Source: Parachryseolinea silvisoli (GTDB lineage Bacteria; Bacteroidota; Bacteroidia; Cytophagales; Cyclobacteriaceae). From it: a stretch of DNA of 64,000 nt. A program made the position numbers and the translations under genes. Below the pieces are notes generated by a model, which saw nothing but the letters and a program-made list of their open reading frames with translations, made no database searches and was not told the origin of the DNA. The stretch lies in contig NZ_JAIOAO010000005.1 in assembly GCF_021190955.1 (NCBI RefSeq), forward strand, positions 1 to 64,000, in the 5' to 3' direction. Shown here piece after piece: positions 9,455-19,904 of the stretch (positions are counted from its first letter, which is position 1; each line of letters starts with the position of its first letter).

Positions 9455-10207
9455 ATGGGAAAGTTAACCAATAAAACAGCATTCATCACCGGCGGCACCA
9501 GCGGCATCGGACTCGCTACCGCACAAGATTTCATCAACGAAGGCGCACGCGTCATCATCACCGGCAGGCACTCCGAAACACTAAACCAAACCGTAGCGTC
9601 GCTCGGTCCTAACGCCTTTAGCATTGCCTGCGACAATGGTAAGATGTCCGACATACTGCAACTCCCGGAACGCATCAAAGCTATAACGCCCGCGCTGGAT
9701 ATCGTCTTCGCCAACGCCGGCTACGGCCGGTTTGCTCCGGTCGGCGGGGTCACCGAAGCCATGTTCGACGAGCTTTTCAACGTGCTGGTAAAAGGCACCT
9801 TCTTCACCGTACAACAACTGTTACCGCTACTACGCGAAGGCAGCTCGATCATCTTCAACACGTCTGTCGTAACCGCATACGGCAGCCAAAACGCGAGCAT
9901 CTACTCCGCTGCAAAAGCCGCTGTACAATCACTCACAAAAAACCTGGCCGCAGACCTGACGGCACAAAAGATTCGCGTGAATTCCGTTAGCCCGGGGTAT
10001 ACAGAAACAGATATATTTAACAAAACGGGCTTTACGGCGGAACAGATCACGGGGGCGAAAGACTATATAACGCCGCTCCTACCGTACAAACGTTTTGGAA
10101 CAGCAATGGAAGTTGCCAAGGCAGTCTCGTTTTTAGCCAGCGATGATGCGTCGTATATACACGGTGCCGAGATCGTCGTAGACGGTGGCTACTCTGTTAT
10201 TCGTTAA
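9455..10207 (+). CDS. Short-chain dehydrogenase/reductase (SDR)
   Basis: A 250-residue classical SDR oxidoreductase. The N-terminal Rossmann motif is TGGTSGIG (residues about 11-18), the NAG-type motif appears as ANAGYG, and the catalytic pair sits in IYSAAKAA (Y-x3-K), preceded by the conserved Ser in NTSVVTA. The C-terminus ends with the usual SDR close (SYIHGAEIVVDGGYS). Length is typical. These enzymes reduce or oxidise carbonyl/alcohol groups with NAD(P)H; the substrate cannot be told. It stands alone, with no operon partner on its strand within 390 bp. The residue after the Rossmann beta2 strand is Arg (ITGRHS), which favours NADP(H) by family knowledge. Confidence 0.93.
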   Translation: MGKLTNKTAFITGGTSGIGLATAQDFINEGARVIITGRHSETLNQTVASLGPNAFSIACDNGKMSDILQLPERIKAITPALDIVFANAGYGRFAPVGGVTEAMFDELFNVLVKGTFFTVQQLLPLLREGSSIIFNTSVVTAYGSQNASIYSAAKAAVQSLTKNLAADLTAQKIRVNSVSPGYTETDIFNKTGFTAEQITGAKDYITPLLPYKRFGTAMEVAKAVSFLASDDASYIHGAEIVVDGGYSVIR

Positions 10208-10601
10208 ACAATTTCAATACAGTGTCCCGAGGGTGGCGTCAAGATGCCAGTTTCACCTGGGCTCCTGCCTTCCTGGTTTCAGGCTTGAACCAGGGATGTT
10301 CTACTCCTATTAAAGCGTAGATCATCCGTGGTTCATCCGTGGAACATCTATGGAGGAACCCTGTGGCAGACTCGAAGGATCCCCGGCGAAGCATGCCCTT
10401 TTTTCGTCCTGGCTTCGACCCGCCTCGCAACTCCTCACCCCTCCTGGGGACACCCAAATTCCATTTTTTCAAACAAACGAAATTTGATTCAAAACCACCT
10501 GTCAAAACTGATCCAACAGGTGATTAACACGTGATTACCAAAAACCGCCACCGGCCGTTTCCCAATTGTTCGTATCTTTAACCCTGGCGATAATCTAACC
10601 T
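10208..10601. other. Intergenic region, nothing clear
   Basis: Between the SDR gene and the first large secreted protein. Open frames here are short and of poor coding quality. The last 45 bases before the ATG at 10602 contain TTGTTCGTATCTTTA, which loosely resembles a -7 box, but no confident promoter can be assigned. Confidence 0.4.
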
Positions 10602-13600
10602 ATGCAACGTTATGCAACCCGCTACTCCGTTATGCGGATCGTGGCACTCTTGTCATTGATTTCATTCCACGCTTTCTCTCAGGGCGACCAGGACCTTCGA
10701 TTTATTGAAAACAAGGGCCAATGGGATAAAAAACATGATTTTCAAGCCCGGGTGCCGGGCGGACGCCTCGGCGTCTCGGCTACAGGCTTTTCCATTCTCC
10801 TCCTCGATATGGAAGAGCTGGAACACCGCCACCTGGAAAGCCATGGCAAAATCGAGGAATCCAGCGGGCATGGAACCGATGCCCCCATCGACGGCCATTA
10901 TTTTCAAATCAACCTCCTGGGCTCCAACCCGAACACGAAACCCATTGCCGAAACCCCGCTCGAGGGCTACGACAACTACTTCCTGGGCGCCGATTCCCGC
11001 CAGTGGGTCCGCAAAGCGATGGCCTACGCCACTGTGCTGTACCCCGACGTCTACCCGGGCATCGATTTTCGCGTGTCGTCCCTGGGTACAAACCTCAAAT
11101 ACGACTTTATCGTCAGACCGGGCGCCGATCCGTCGCAGATCAGGCTGCAGTACGACGGCACCTTCGGCGTGGAGCAAGAAGAAGATGCCCTGGTGATCAA
11201 AACGGCCGTAGGATCACTCACCGAAGAGAAACCCTATTGTTACCAGGCCAACGGTAAGGCCAATGAAACCGTACCCAGCGCCTACACGCTGAACAACGAC
11301 ATCGTTTCCTTCCGTTTCCCGGCCGACTACGACGCATCTCGCACCCTGGTGATCGACCCGCTGCTGATTTTCTCCACGTACTCCGGCTCCACCGCCGACA
11401 ACTGGGGCAGCACCGCCACCCCCGGCGAGCATGGTACGCTCTATTCCGCCGGCATTACGCGTGTACTCAATGGAGTAGGATTCTTTCCGGCCACGACCGG
11501 AGCCTACCAGACCACCAACAAGGGTGGGTTCGACATGGCCATCATTAAGTATGATTCGGCCGGGACGAAGTTTCTGTATGCCACCCACCTGGGCGGCTCC
11601 GGCAACGACTCGCCGCAAAGCCTCGTCGTCGACGAAGTCTCCGGTGATTTGCTGGTGCTGGGCATCTCCAGCTCGGACAACTTCCCCACCAGCGCCGGCG
11701 GCTACGACAAAACATTCAACTTCGGCACCGAGGTGCTCAACGGCGTCCTCAATACACGCGATAAGTGGGACATCGTCATCACCCGCTTCTCCCCCGACGG
11801 AACCCAGCTGATCGGGTCGACGTTCCTGGGCGGCACCGACAACGACGGACTGAACATCTCCAAAGCCCGTGGCGGCCCGCTGGTGGTAAACTATGGCGAC
11901 GAAATGCGCGGCGACATCATGACCGATGCGGCCGGAAATGTATACATCGCCTCCGTGACCAGCTCCAGCGACTTTCCCGTCCCCGGCGGCTTCGACCAAT
12001 CGTACAACGGCGGCCTCAGCGACGGCGTGGTGACCAAGCTGGCGCCCGACCTGTCGTCCATCCTCTGGTCCACGTACATCGGTGGCGCCGGCACCGACGC
12101 CGCCTATTCCCTCAAATTCGACAAAGCCAAAAACATCGTACTCGGCGGCGGCACGAGCAGTGCCGACTTCCCCGCCACGCCCGGCGCCTATCAAGCCACC
12201 TTCAACGGTATCGTCGACGGCTGGATCGCCCGGCTGTCAGCCGATGGCAGCAATCTGATGCAGGCCACCTTTACCGGCACGACGTCCTTCGACCAGGTAT
12301 ATTTCGTCGACCTCAACGAAGAGGGCGACGTTTTTTGCTACGGCCAGACCGCCGGCCACATGCCGGTAACCGCCAACGTGTTTAACAACCCCAACAGCGG
12401 CCAGTTCTTACAGCGGTTTTCACCGGACCTCAGTACACGCAAGTTCTCGACGATATTCGGATCGGCATCGCCCAGCGGGCTCGTGATCCCGAACATCTCG
12501 CCGACCGCGTTCCTGGTAAACGCCTGCGACAACATCTACATGGCCGGTTGGGGCGGTGATATTAATTCCACCGCGGGCTATTGGCAAAGTAATACCAACG
12601 GTATGACCGTCACACCGGATGCGCAGCAACCGGCCACCACCGGCTCGGATTTCTATTTCATCGTGCTGAACGGCGACGCCACGGAGCTGGTATACTCCAC
12701 ATACCTCGGTGGCACATCGTCAAAAACACACGTCGACGGAGGCACCTCCCGCTTCGACAAACACGGCATCGTCTACCATGCCGTGTGCTCGGGATGTACT
12801 TCCGGCAACAGTGCCGGACCCCGGCCCACCTCCGACTTCCCCACGACGCTGAATGCCAAGTCGCGGGTAAACCGCAGTAATAACTGTAACAACGCCGCCT
12901 TCAAATTCGACCTGTCCACGCTGCGCGCGAACTTCGACACCAACAACCTGGACCTGACCATGCCCGGGTATAACAACGTCTGCTTCCCGGAACAGATCCT
13001 GTTCCAGAACCTCAGCACGGGCGGTAAAACCTTCATCTGGGATTTTGACGACGGCACCATCGTGACCCGACAAAAAAACGAGCCCCGGAATGTCATACAC
13101 CAGTTCAACGAAGAAGGCGACTACCATGTCAAGCTGAAGATCAACGACCTCAGCACCTGCGCCCAGTCGGACTCGATCACTAAAGTCATCCATTATTTCA
13201 AACCCAACATCTTCGTAGGCGACGACGGCAAGGTGTGTACCGGGCAGAGCTTTCAGCTCACGGCCAGCGGCGGCGAGACCTATACCTGGACGAGTGAGGA
13301 CGGAACGTTCACCTCCGACGCCCCCTCCCCCGTGGTCACACCGGCCAATGCCATGACATACTACGTCACGGTAGTCGACGACGACGGCTGTACAAAAAGC
13401 GATACGGTATACGTCAACCTGATCCCGTATGTATACGCCCGCTTCGAAACGTATGACGTGAACCTCGATCATCCCGGCTACAACGAGATTTGCGCTCCGG
13501 ATGTCATACAGCTAAAAAACCTGAGCGAGAACGGCAAGCACTTTGTGTGGACCTTTAACGACGGCACCGTGCCCCTCGCGACCGATGACATGGCTCCGTT

Positions 13601-14450
13601 CGTGCACGGGTTCGAGCGGCCCGGCACCTACAACATCAAACTGAAAGCGGTCAACGAGAACACCTGTAACAAAGCCGATTCCATCATAAAAACCATCCGC
13701 TACTACCGCGAGCAGATCGAGGTCGGCCCCGGCGGGGAAATCTGCGAAGGCACAACGTTCCGACTCACGGCATCCGGCGGCAATGTATATACCTGGACTG
13801 CCGCCGACGGCACGTTTACTTCGCCCGGCGCCTCCCCCACCGTGCAACCGAAACAGAGCACGCGATATTACCTTACCGCGACCGACCCCCACGGCTGCGT
13901 GGGGAAAGATACCGTGGACGTATTCGTGGAAGACCGCGTGACCTTACACTGGGAGCATCAGCTCCTGGCCAACTGCGTGGGACGCCCCTCACTGTCCGTC
14001 GAGAACCTGACACCACCGGCCGAGGATGTGGCGTTTCTCTTCGACTTTGGCGACGGCTTCCAATCGGCCGACACGAAGATCAATCACGTATACGAAAACG
14101 ACGGCGTGTATACCATCAAACTGAGTGCCCGGAAGAAAATCTGCTATGCCGAAGAGACAGTGCAGTTCCCGTTCTACTCCCTCCGCATCCCCAACATGTT
14201 TACGCCCGAAGGCTCGCCCGGCTACAACGACCGGTTCGAGATCGGCTTTGGCGGCGACATGCTCGATCCCGCCGGCATCGGCCTCCCGGTACACCTCTCC
14301 GTATTCGACCGATGGGGTCGGAAAGTATTTGAGTCGTCGGACTATAAAAACGATTGGGACGGACACAACGTGGTCGGCGGCGTGTATTTCATCCACGTCC
14401 AGGTCGGTGATATGGCGTCGTGTAAAAACTGGTTGCACATAATGAAATAA
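10602..14450 (+). CDS. Giant secreted DUF7948/SBBP/PKD protein with CHU_C T9SS type B signal
   Basis: A 1282-residue exported protein. A signal peptide (about 1-27, ending HAFSQG) is followed by a DUF7948-type segment starting FIENKGQWDKK. Next comes a long run of SBBP-like beta-propeller repeats, with recurring phrases such as STYLGG, TFLGG and STYIGGAG (about residues 250-750). Two PKD-type repeats around FIWDFDDGT and FVWTFNDGT follow, with a third shorter one near FLFDFGDGF. The end (IPNMFTPEG ... VFDRWGRKVFESSDYKNDWDG ... GVYFIHVQ) is the gliding-motility-associated C-terminal domain used as a type B T9SS signal. It is probably a cell-surface or released adhesin-like protein. The stop lies four bases before the start of the next gene, so they are likely co-transcribed. 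Confidence 0.9.
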   Translation: MQRYATRYSVMRIVALLSLISFHAFSQGDQDLRFIENKGQWDKKHDFQARVPGGRLGVSATGFSILLLDMEELEHRHLESHGKIEESSGHGTDAPIDGHYFQINLLGSNPNTKPIAETPLEGYDNYFLGADSRQWVRKAMAYATVLYPDVYPGIDFRVSSLGTNLKYDFIVRPGADPSQIRLQYDGTFGVEQEEDALVIKTAVGSLTEEKPYCYQANGKANETVPSAYTLNNDIVSFRFPADYDASRTLVIDPLLIFSTYSGSTADNWGSTATPGEHGTLYSAGITRVLNGVGFFPATTGAYQTTNKGGFDMAIIKYDSAGTKFLYATHLGGSGNDSPQSLVVDEVSGDLLVLGISSSDNFPTSAGGYDKTFNFGTEVLNGVLNTRDKWDIVITRFSPDGTQLIGSTFLGGTDNDGLNISKARGGPLVVNYGDEMRGDIMTDAAGNVYIASVTSSSDFPVPGGFDQSYNGGLSDGVVTKLAPDLSSILWSTYIGGAGTDAAYSLKFDKAKNIVLGGGTSSADFPATPGAYQATFNGIVDGWIARLSADGSNLMQATFTGTTSFDQVYFVDLNEEGDVFCYGQTAGHMPVTANVFNNPNSGQFLQRFSPDLSTRKFSTIFGSASPSGLVIPNISPTAFLVNACDNIYMAGWGGDINSTAGYWQSNTNGMTVTPDAQQPATTGSDFYFIVLNGDATELVYSTYLGGTSSKTHVDGGTSRFDKHGIVYHAVCSGCTSGNSAGPRPTSDFPTTLNAKSRVNRSNNCNNAAFKFDLSTLRANFDTNNLDLTMPGYNNVCFPEQILFQNLSTGGKTFIWDFDDGTIVTRQKNEPRNVIHQFNEEGDYHVKLKINDLSTCAQSDSITKVIHYFKPNIFVGDDGKVCTGQSFQLTASGGETYTWTSEDGTFTSDAPSPVVTPANAMTYYVTVVDDDGCTKSDTVYVNLIPYVYARFETYDVNLDHPGYNEICAPDVIQLKNLSENGKHFVWTFNDGTVPLATDDMAPFVHGFERPGTYNIKLKAVNENTCNKADSIIKTIRYYREQIEVGPGGEICEGTTFRLTASGGNVYTWTAADGTFTSPGASPTVQPKQSTRYYLTATDPHGCVGKDTVDVFVEDRVTLHWEHQLLANCVGRPSLSVENLTPPAEDVAFLFDFGDGFQSADTKINHVYENDGVYTIKLSARKKICYAEETVQFPFYSLRIPNMFTPEGSPGYNDRFEIGFGGDMLDPAGIGLPVHLSVFDRWGRKVFESSDYKNDWDGHNVVGGVYFIHVQVGDMASCKNWLHIMK

Positions 14451-14454
14451 GCAC

Positions 14455-17400
14455 ATGCGCAGACGAATCCTCTTACTCGTAGTCTTGAGCATTTCCCTGG
14501 CAGGACACAGCCAGGCGCAACGCAATGCACGCACCGTGACCACGGCCATCGGCACACCGGATACAGGCGCCGACAACCTCTATTATACCAACCCGCAGGA
14601 GCCACCCCGCGCCATCGAATTTAAGAAAGGCACCGTGACCGCGGCGCAGTTCCTGGCCGGCATCCACCGGTACCTGGGCGTTCCCGCCGACTTCACATTC
14701 GCGGAAGCAGAATCCAACACCGACAAGCTCGGCATGCGGCACCACCTGCTGCAACAATACTACAAAGGCATGGCTGTCGAAGGCATGGACTACCGCGTGC
14801 ATGAAAGGGATGGCTTCGCCGTCTCCGCTAACGGTAAGGCCGTACGGAACATGGCCCTGAATACACACACGACACTCAGCGAAGAGCAGGCCTACCGGCT
14901 CGCGGTACAACAGCTGCAGGCCGGCGCCCCCACGCCGCAGCCTGGACGAAAGCTGATTGTATCCAAAGGCTTCACGTTCGCCCCGGAAAGCTTTGCCGTC
15001 GCCTTTCAATTCGACCTCGACGTATCGCTCGTGGAACGGTGGCGCGTTTCGATCGACGCCCGCACCGGCGAGATCATCAACAGGGTAAGCCTGGTCAACA
15101 CCTGTGGACACGAAGAGCCGCCGGCGCCGCCGTATCTCCTCGGCACCGGCCTGACGAACTATAACGGCAACCAGACCATTCGCATCGAACAAACGGCCAG
15201 TGGCACACGGCTGGTGGGACAGACCGCGCACGGCGGCCTGCTCGGTACCTACGACCACCGCAATCAGTCCGTCACGCCCCTCCTATACGGCTTTCCCGCC
15301 TCAGTCTCTGATGTCACGTCTACCAGCACCAATTATACGGGCTCGACCCGGTTGAAGGCCGCCGTGTCCGTACAGTGGGCCGCCGAGCAAGCGTTTGAAT
15401 ATTACTTTCAACGGCATGGCCGCAACAGCTTCGACAACCGCGGCGGCAAGATCACCTCTTACGTGCACGTGGACGTGGGGTTGGACAACGCCTTTTGGAA
15501 CGGCAAGCTCCTGGCCTTTGGCGACGGCAGCCGCTACAACACCCTGGTGGAGCTGGACGTCGTGAGCCACGAGCTGACCCACGGTGTAACGCAGTATGAA
15601 GCGGCCCTTCAATACGCTAACGAGCCCGGCGCCCTCAACGAATCGTTCTCCGACATCATGGCCAAGGCGGTAGAGTTCCACAGCCTCGGTGCAACCGCCA
15701 CCTGGCAAATGGGCGCGCACCTGACCGGCGGTGGCCTGCGCGATTTCAGCAATCCCAACATCAAAAACCAACCCGACACCTACCAGGGCGATTTGTGGTA
15801 TACCGGTACCGGCGACAACGGCGGTGTACACTATAACTCCGGTGTACAAAACTTTTGGTTTTACCTGTTATGCAACGGCGGCAGCGGCGTAAACGATCAC
15901 GACTCCGCGTACGCCGTAAACGCCATCGGCATGGACGCCGCCGTCAACATCAGCTACCGGAACCTGACCGAATACCTGGGCCCCTTGTCCGATTACCTCG
16001 ACAGCCGCCTCGGCTCCATGCTGGCAACGGCTGATCTATACGGTAAAAATTCCGCCACGTACCGGGAAGTAGACAAGGCCTGGGACGCCGTGGGCGTCAT
16101 CGACGAGCCCACCGTCACCAGCCTCGAGCCCTACGACATCACCGCCACCACCGCGAAGATTCGGGGCGCCCTGATTCCCCGCGGCGACACCGTCCGCTAT
16201 TATTTTGAGTACGGCAAAACCCCGGCGCTCGGCGGCACATCGTCGGAGTATACTTATACCGACAAGGTGCAAGGCATTGTCACCGGCCTGCAGCCCTCGA
16301 CCAAATACTATGTCCGGATGGTTGTCACCAACGAGCATGGAAGGTCGTATTCTACCGTCACCAATTTTACGACGATCGCGCCGGCACCGCTGGTAAAGAT
16401 TCTCGAGACGTTGGACGTCACCGAAACAACGGCCACGCTGTACGGTCAGGTAAACCCCAACAGCCTGCCCACGTCGTTTTATTTTGAATACGGACCCACA
16501 ACGGCCCTGGGCATGACCACACCGGTATACCCCGCCGGAGACACAACGGAGTTCATCAACGTTTCCGCCGGTGTCACCGGACTGACATCCCGCACAACCT
16601 ATTATTACCGGATGGTTGCCGTCAATGGGTATTCCACCGCCACAACGGGGTCGGTACGCTTTTTCACCGCGGCAAAACCGGTTGTCAGCGCATTCACGCC
16701 CGTCACCGCGCCCATCGGCGCTACCGTAACAATCACCGGCCGCAACTTTAACACAACACCCGGAAACACCCAGGTGAGCTTTGGCGCCACCCGCGCCGAG
16801 ATCCTGACAGCCGGCGCTACGCAACTGGAAGTGAAGGTTCCCGCCGGGGCATCCCTCGGGCCCATCGCCGTCCTGGATCTCCAGTCCGGCCTGGCCACCG
16901 AATCGGTACGCGAATTTGTCCCGACGTTCACCGGCAGCTTTTCTACGGGCAATCTGCAACTGGCCGTCGGCTTTAATGACTTAAGCATGTATCGCCCCAT
17001 CGTACAGGACCTGGACGGCGACCACCGTCCCGACATCATCGGCGGCACCAGCCAGGGCTTCAGAATATTTCAAAATGTACACCAGGGAGGTGACATCACC
17101 CCCGCATCCTTTTTGCGCACCACGACAACCGTATCCGATTTCACCAGCATCTACCTCTACGTAGCGGACCTGGACGGCAACGGTCTGGCGGATGTCGTGG
17201 GCGAGTATCAAAACGGTCTGCGCATCTACCCCAACCGATCCGTGCCGGGCTATATATTTCTGGGGGAGCCCCTCGACGTACCCATCGGAAATTTTTACCA
17301 CCTGGCGCTGCGTGACTTCGACGGCGACGGACGCATCGACATCACCTACACGCACTACGCGGCGGGAAGCTATCGGTTAACGGTCCTACGCAATCAGAAT

Positions 17401-19545
17401 CCCACCGGATCGCTCGTGGCGGAAAACTTCCGCCCCCTCTACAGCATGCCCCTCCCCTATGAGCCGTACACGATCGCCACGCCGGACCTCAACAACGACG
17501 GCGCCCCCGAGCTGCTGATCGGGTCAACCGACCAAAGCGTGCTGTGGATGCTCCGCAATGACAGCCGTCCGGGAACATTTGCCTTCAGCCAAATCATCAC
17601 GACAGACCCGGCCCGCGGCAGGTTTGCCCGGTATACCGCCAGCGACCTGAATGCCGACGGCTGGAAAGATGTGGTACTCTATACCTCCAATCTGGAGGGC
17701 AAGGTGGCCGTGTGGGAGAACAAAGGCACCACGCCCCCGATCACCCTCGCGCCCCCGGTACCCCTACTGGATAACTATGCCGAAGATGACCTCCAACCGG
17801 GTGACCTCGACGGCGACGGCAAGCCGGACCTCCTGGTCGGCACCGACAAACGCGAGCTCCGGTTACTGCGAAACAAAAGCGCAGCCGGCAGTCCCTTTTC
17901 AGATACGTCCTTTGAACAACTGGGCCCCTGGGGCACGGTGATCCGCGAGTCCGAAACCGTCGAGCAAAGACTCGCCATCAACGACCTCAACGGCGACGGC
18001 CGGCCGGAAGTCATTAATTCCCTGGCCTACTATTACGGTCCGCACGACGGCTACATCTTCGAGATCTGGCAGAACGACACGGATCCCTGCCTGGATCCCA
18101 CGCTGGTAAAGATGGAGGTAACAAACACCACCGCGAAGATCCTGCTGCCCGCCAATACCACCTTCGATCAGTACGAAATAGAGTACAGCCCCCGCGCCAA
18201 CGATTGGTACGAGGTATACTCCACCACGATCAATAATCTGTCCCCCGGGTACCCGTACCGGTTCCGCTTCCGGGCCACCTGCGGCGTCGGCTATACCGCC
18301 TATCACTATATAGATTTTACCACGGACTGCCTCGACCCGAACAACGTTAGCCTGGCCACCATCGGCGTCAACCAGGTCACGCTGCAAGCGCCGGATCTCA
18401 GGCAGTATGAAGTGGAGTACTCGCTCGCCGGCAAAAACGCATGGATAACGCTTCCCGATTATTACAATACCATCTATTCGCTGAAAGCCGGCACACACTA
18501 CGACCTGCGTGTCCGGGGACGCTGCACTGTGCCCGGCCCATACCGCACCCTGCAATTCACCACCCTTTGTCCTTCGCTCACGGCCCTTGCCGTCACCGAC
18601 ATCACCTTCAACAGCGCGACGATCACCGGCCTCAGCAATTACGCGAGCGAAGCCACGGTAGAATACAGCGCCGACAATCTCCGCTGGACACCCGTCGGCG
18701 GGAACTTGTTTCTGTACCCGCTCGTTCCCGGGACACACTACTCCGTGCGGGCCAAACTGAACTGCACCGACATGGCCTCTGACTTTATTACCAAAGAATT
18801 CACCACCCCCTGTCCCGAAGTATTCTCCCTCTCCGCCAACGCCATTACACCCTTTGGCGCCGGGATCAGTTGGTACGATCCCTCTAACGCGGACCACTAC
18901 ACTGTACGGTATACCCTTTCAACAGGCGCGACAACCACCACAGAAACACGCGAGCCATACATCTACCTGGAAGGCTTCGCCCCGGGCACCCGCGTGACCG
19001 TAGATGTGGCGCCGCCTTGTATTGCCACGCCCACCTACACTACAATAACGTTTAACACACTCTGTTATACCCCCGACCGCATAACCGCCAACGACGTCAC
19101 CCACACCTCTGTCGAGCTCTCGTGGACAGCTGATTTCTCCACCGTCCCGTACATCGTCGATTATGCTATTGTCGGAACCAACGCCTGGCAGACCATCCAC
19201 ACCGAAGAAGCGCACATCACACTCCCCGACCTGCGCCCCGGCGGCAACTATGAAGTCCGCGTTCGCATCCACTGCCTGGATCAACCGGCAAACTATGCGC
19301 ATACCTACATCCAAACACCGCTCTACGAAAAAACAGTATACTTCCCGAACCCGACCGATGGCAACGTCACGATCCACCCCGCTAAAAATCTGATCGGCAA
19401 CCATTTCATTCTTTGCGATAATCTGGGCAGAATCATCGCCAGCGGCGCATTGCCGGACTACACGATCGATTTGTCAACCTTCTCGCCGGGCATGTACCTG
19501 TTAAAGATCGAAGGCGAAGAGCCGATGAAGATCAATAAACTTTAA
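14455..19545 (+). CDS. Secreted M4 (thermolysin-like) metallopeptidase with FG-GAP, FnIII-like and T9SS domains
   Basis: A 1696-residue secreted protease. Signal peptide 1-21; an FTP/PepSY-type propeptide to about residue 215; then the M4 catalytic domain. Zinc motif HELTH lies at 372-376, the third ligand E396 is in NESFSD, and the catalytic His is H459 in GGVHYNSG, so the enzyme should be active. After the catalytic domain come two FnIII-like repeats (about 560-740), an IPT/TIG domain (SAFTPVTAPIGATVTITGRNF), FG-GAP/VCBS repeats with DLDGDGKPD-type calcium loops (about 840-1210), several FnIII-like repeats with conserved Cys, and a type A T9SS tail (YFPNPTDGN ... YLLKIEGEE). M4 enzymes cleave before hydrophobic residues; this one probably digests extracellular protein. 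Confidence 0.95.
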   Translation: MRRRILLLVVLSISLAGHSQAQRNARTVTTAIGTPDTGADNLYYTNPQEPPRAIEFKKGTVTAAQFLAGIHRYLGVPADFTFAEAESNTDKLGMRHHLLQQYYKGMAVEGMDYRVHERDGFAVSANGKAVRNMALNTHTTLSEEQAYRLAVQQLQAGAPTPQPGRKLIVSKGFTFAPESFAVAFQFDLDVSLVERWRVSIDARTGEIINRVSLVNTCGHEEPPAPPYLLGTGLTNYNGNQTIRIEQTASGTRLVGQTAHGGLLGTYDHRNQSVTPLLYGFPASVSDVTSTSTNYTGSTRLKAAVSVQWAAEQAFEYYFQRHGRNSFDNRGGKITSYVHVDVGLDNAFWNGKLLAFGDGSRYNTLVELDVVSHELTHGVTQYEAALQYANEPGALNESFSDIMAKAVEFHSLGATATWQMGAHLTGGGLRDFSNPNIKNQPDTYQGDLWYTGTGDNGGVHYNSGVQNFWFYLLCNGGSGVNDHDSAYAVNAIGMDAAVNISYRNLTEYLGPLSDYLDSRLGSMLATADLYGKNSATYREVDKAWDAVGVIDEPTVTSLEPYDITATTAKIRGALIPRGDTVRYYFEYGKTPALGGTSSEYTYTDKVQGIVTGLQPSTKYYVRMVVTNEHGRSYSTVTNFTTIAPAPLVKILETLDVTETTATLYGQVNPNSLPTSFYFEYGPTTALGMTTPVYPAGDTTEFINVSAGVTGLTSRTTYYYRMVAVNGYSTATTGSVRFFTAAKPVVSAFTPVTAPIGATVTITGRNFNTTPGNTQVSFGATRAEILTAGATQLEVKVPAGASLGPIAVLDLQSGLATESVREFVPTFTGSFSTGNLQLAVGFNDLSMYRPIVQDLDGDHRPDIIGGTSQGFRIFQNVHQGGDITPASFLRTTTTVSDFTSIYLYVADLDGNGLADVVGEYQNGLRIYPNRSVPGYIFLGEPLDVPIGNFYHLALRDFDGDGRIDITYTHYAAGSYRLTVLRNQNPTGSLVAENFRPLYSMPLPYEPYTIATPDLNNDGAPELLIGSTDQSVLWMLRNDSRPGTFAFSQIITTDPARGRFARYTASDLNADGWKDVVLYTSNLEGKVAVWENKGTTPPITLAPPVPLLDNYAEDDLQPGDLDGDGKPDLLVGTDKRELRLLRNKSAAGSPFSDTSFEQLGPWGTVIRESETVEQRLAINDLNGDGRPEVINSLAYYYGPHDGYIFEIWQNDTDPCLDPTLVKMEVTNTTAKILLPANTTFDQYEIEYSPRANDWYEVYSTTINNLSPGYPYRFRFRATCGVGYTAYHYIDFTTDCLDPNNVSLATIGVNQVTLQAPDLRQYEVEYSLAGKNAWITLPDYYNTIYSLKAGTHYDLRVRGRCTVPGPYRTLQFTTLCPSLTALAVTDITFNSATITGLSNYASEATVEYSADNLRWTPVGGNLFLYPLVPGTHYSVRAKLNCTDMASDFITKEFTTPCPEVFSLSANAITPFGAGISWYDPSNADHYTVRYTLSTGATTTTETREPYIYLEGFAPGTRVTVDVAPPCIATPTYTTITFNTLCYTPDRITANDVTHTSVELSWTADFSTVPYIVDYAIVGTNAWQTIHTEEAHITLPDLRPGGNYEVRVRIHCLDQPANYAHTYIQTPLYEKTVYFPNPTDGNVTIHPAKNLIGNHFILCDNLGRIIASGALPDYTIDLSTFSPGMYLLKIEGEEPMKINKL

Positions 19546-19562
19546 TAGCCCTTTCTGGTTCG

Positions 19563-19622
19563 AGTCTTCCGACCGAAGGGAGGGCGACTCGGACCCAGTA
19601 TGGTGACAGTCTGCAGACTGTC
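19563..19622. repeat. Dispersed intergenic hairpin repeat, copy 1
   Basis: Starts with a 24-base block (19563-19586) that recurs exactly at 58717-58740. It is followed by an 18-bp perfect palindrome (19605-19622, GACAGTCTGCAGACTGTC). It lies 18 bp after the stop of the M4 peptidase gene and may help terminate it. The second copy is also followed by an AGTCT/AGACT hairpin. Confidence 0.55.
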
Positions 19623-19904
19623 GGCATCCAGCGCAGCGCCGATGCCACCCCCGGTCACCACAAAGCCACACTACCATCGCTTAAACCAAAATAATGTTTC
19701 CCCAAAATTTATACTTCTCCGCCAAAGTAGGCTCTTAGTTATAGACCCATTTATAGTTCTTTTAAACAAATAGCACATCTTTTATTATACCTTACTACAG
19801 CAACCGTCTCTTAAGTAAAGAGAGACGCCTGGGTAGAAAGCTTATTGTTCAGCAGGTATATCACGCGATTCTCCATTTCATCGACAAGTCTAATCTACTT
19901 AACC

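Noticed and set aside
11214-12194. 326-codon minus-strand frame inside the large SBBP/PKD gene
   Set aside because: Gly/Val/Ala-rich mirror of a repetitive GC-rich gene; the sense frame carries clear domains.
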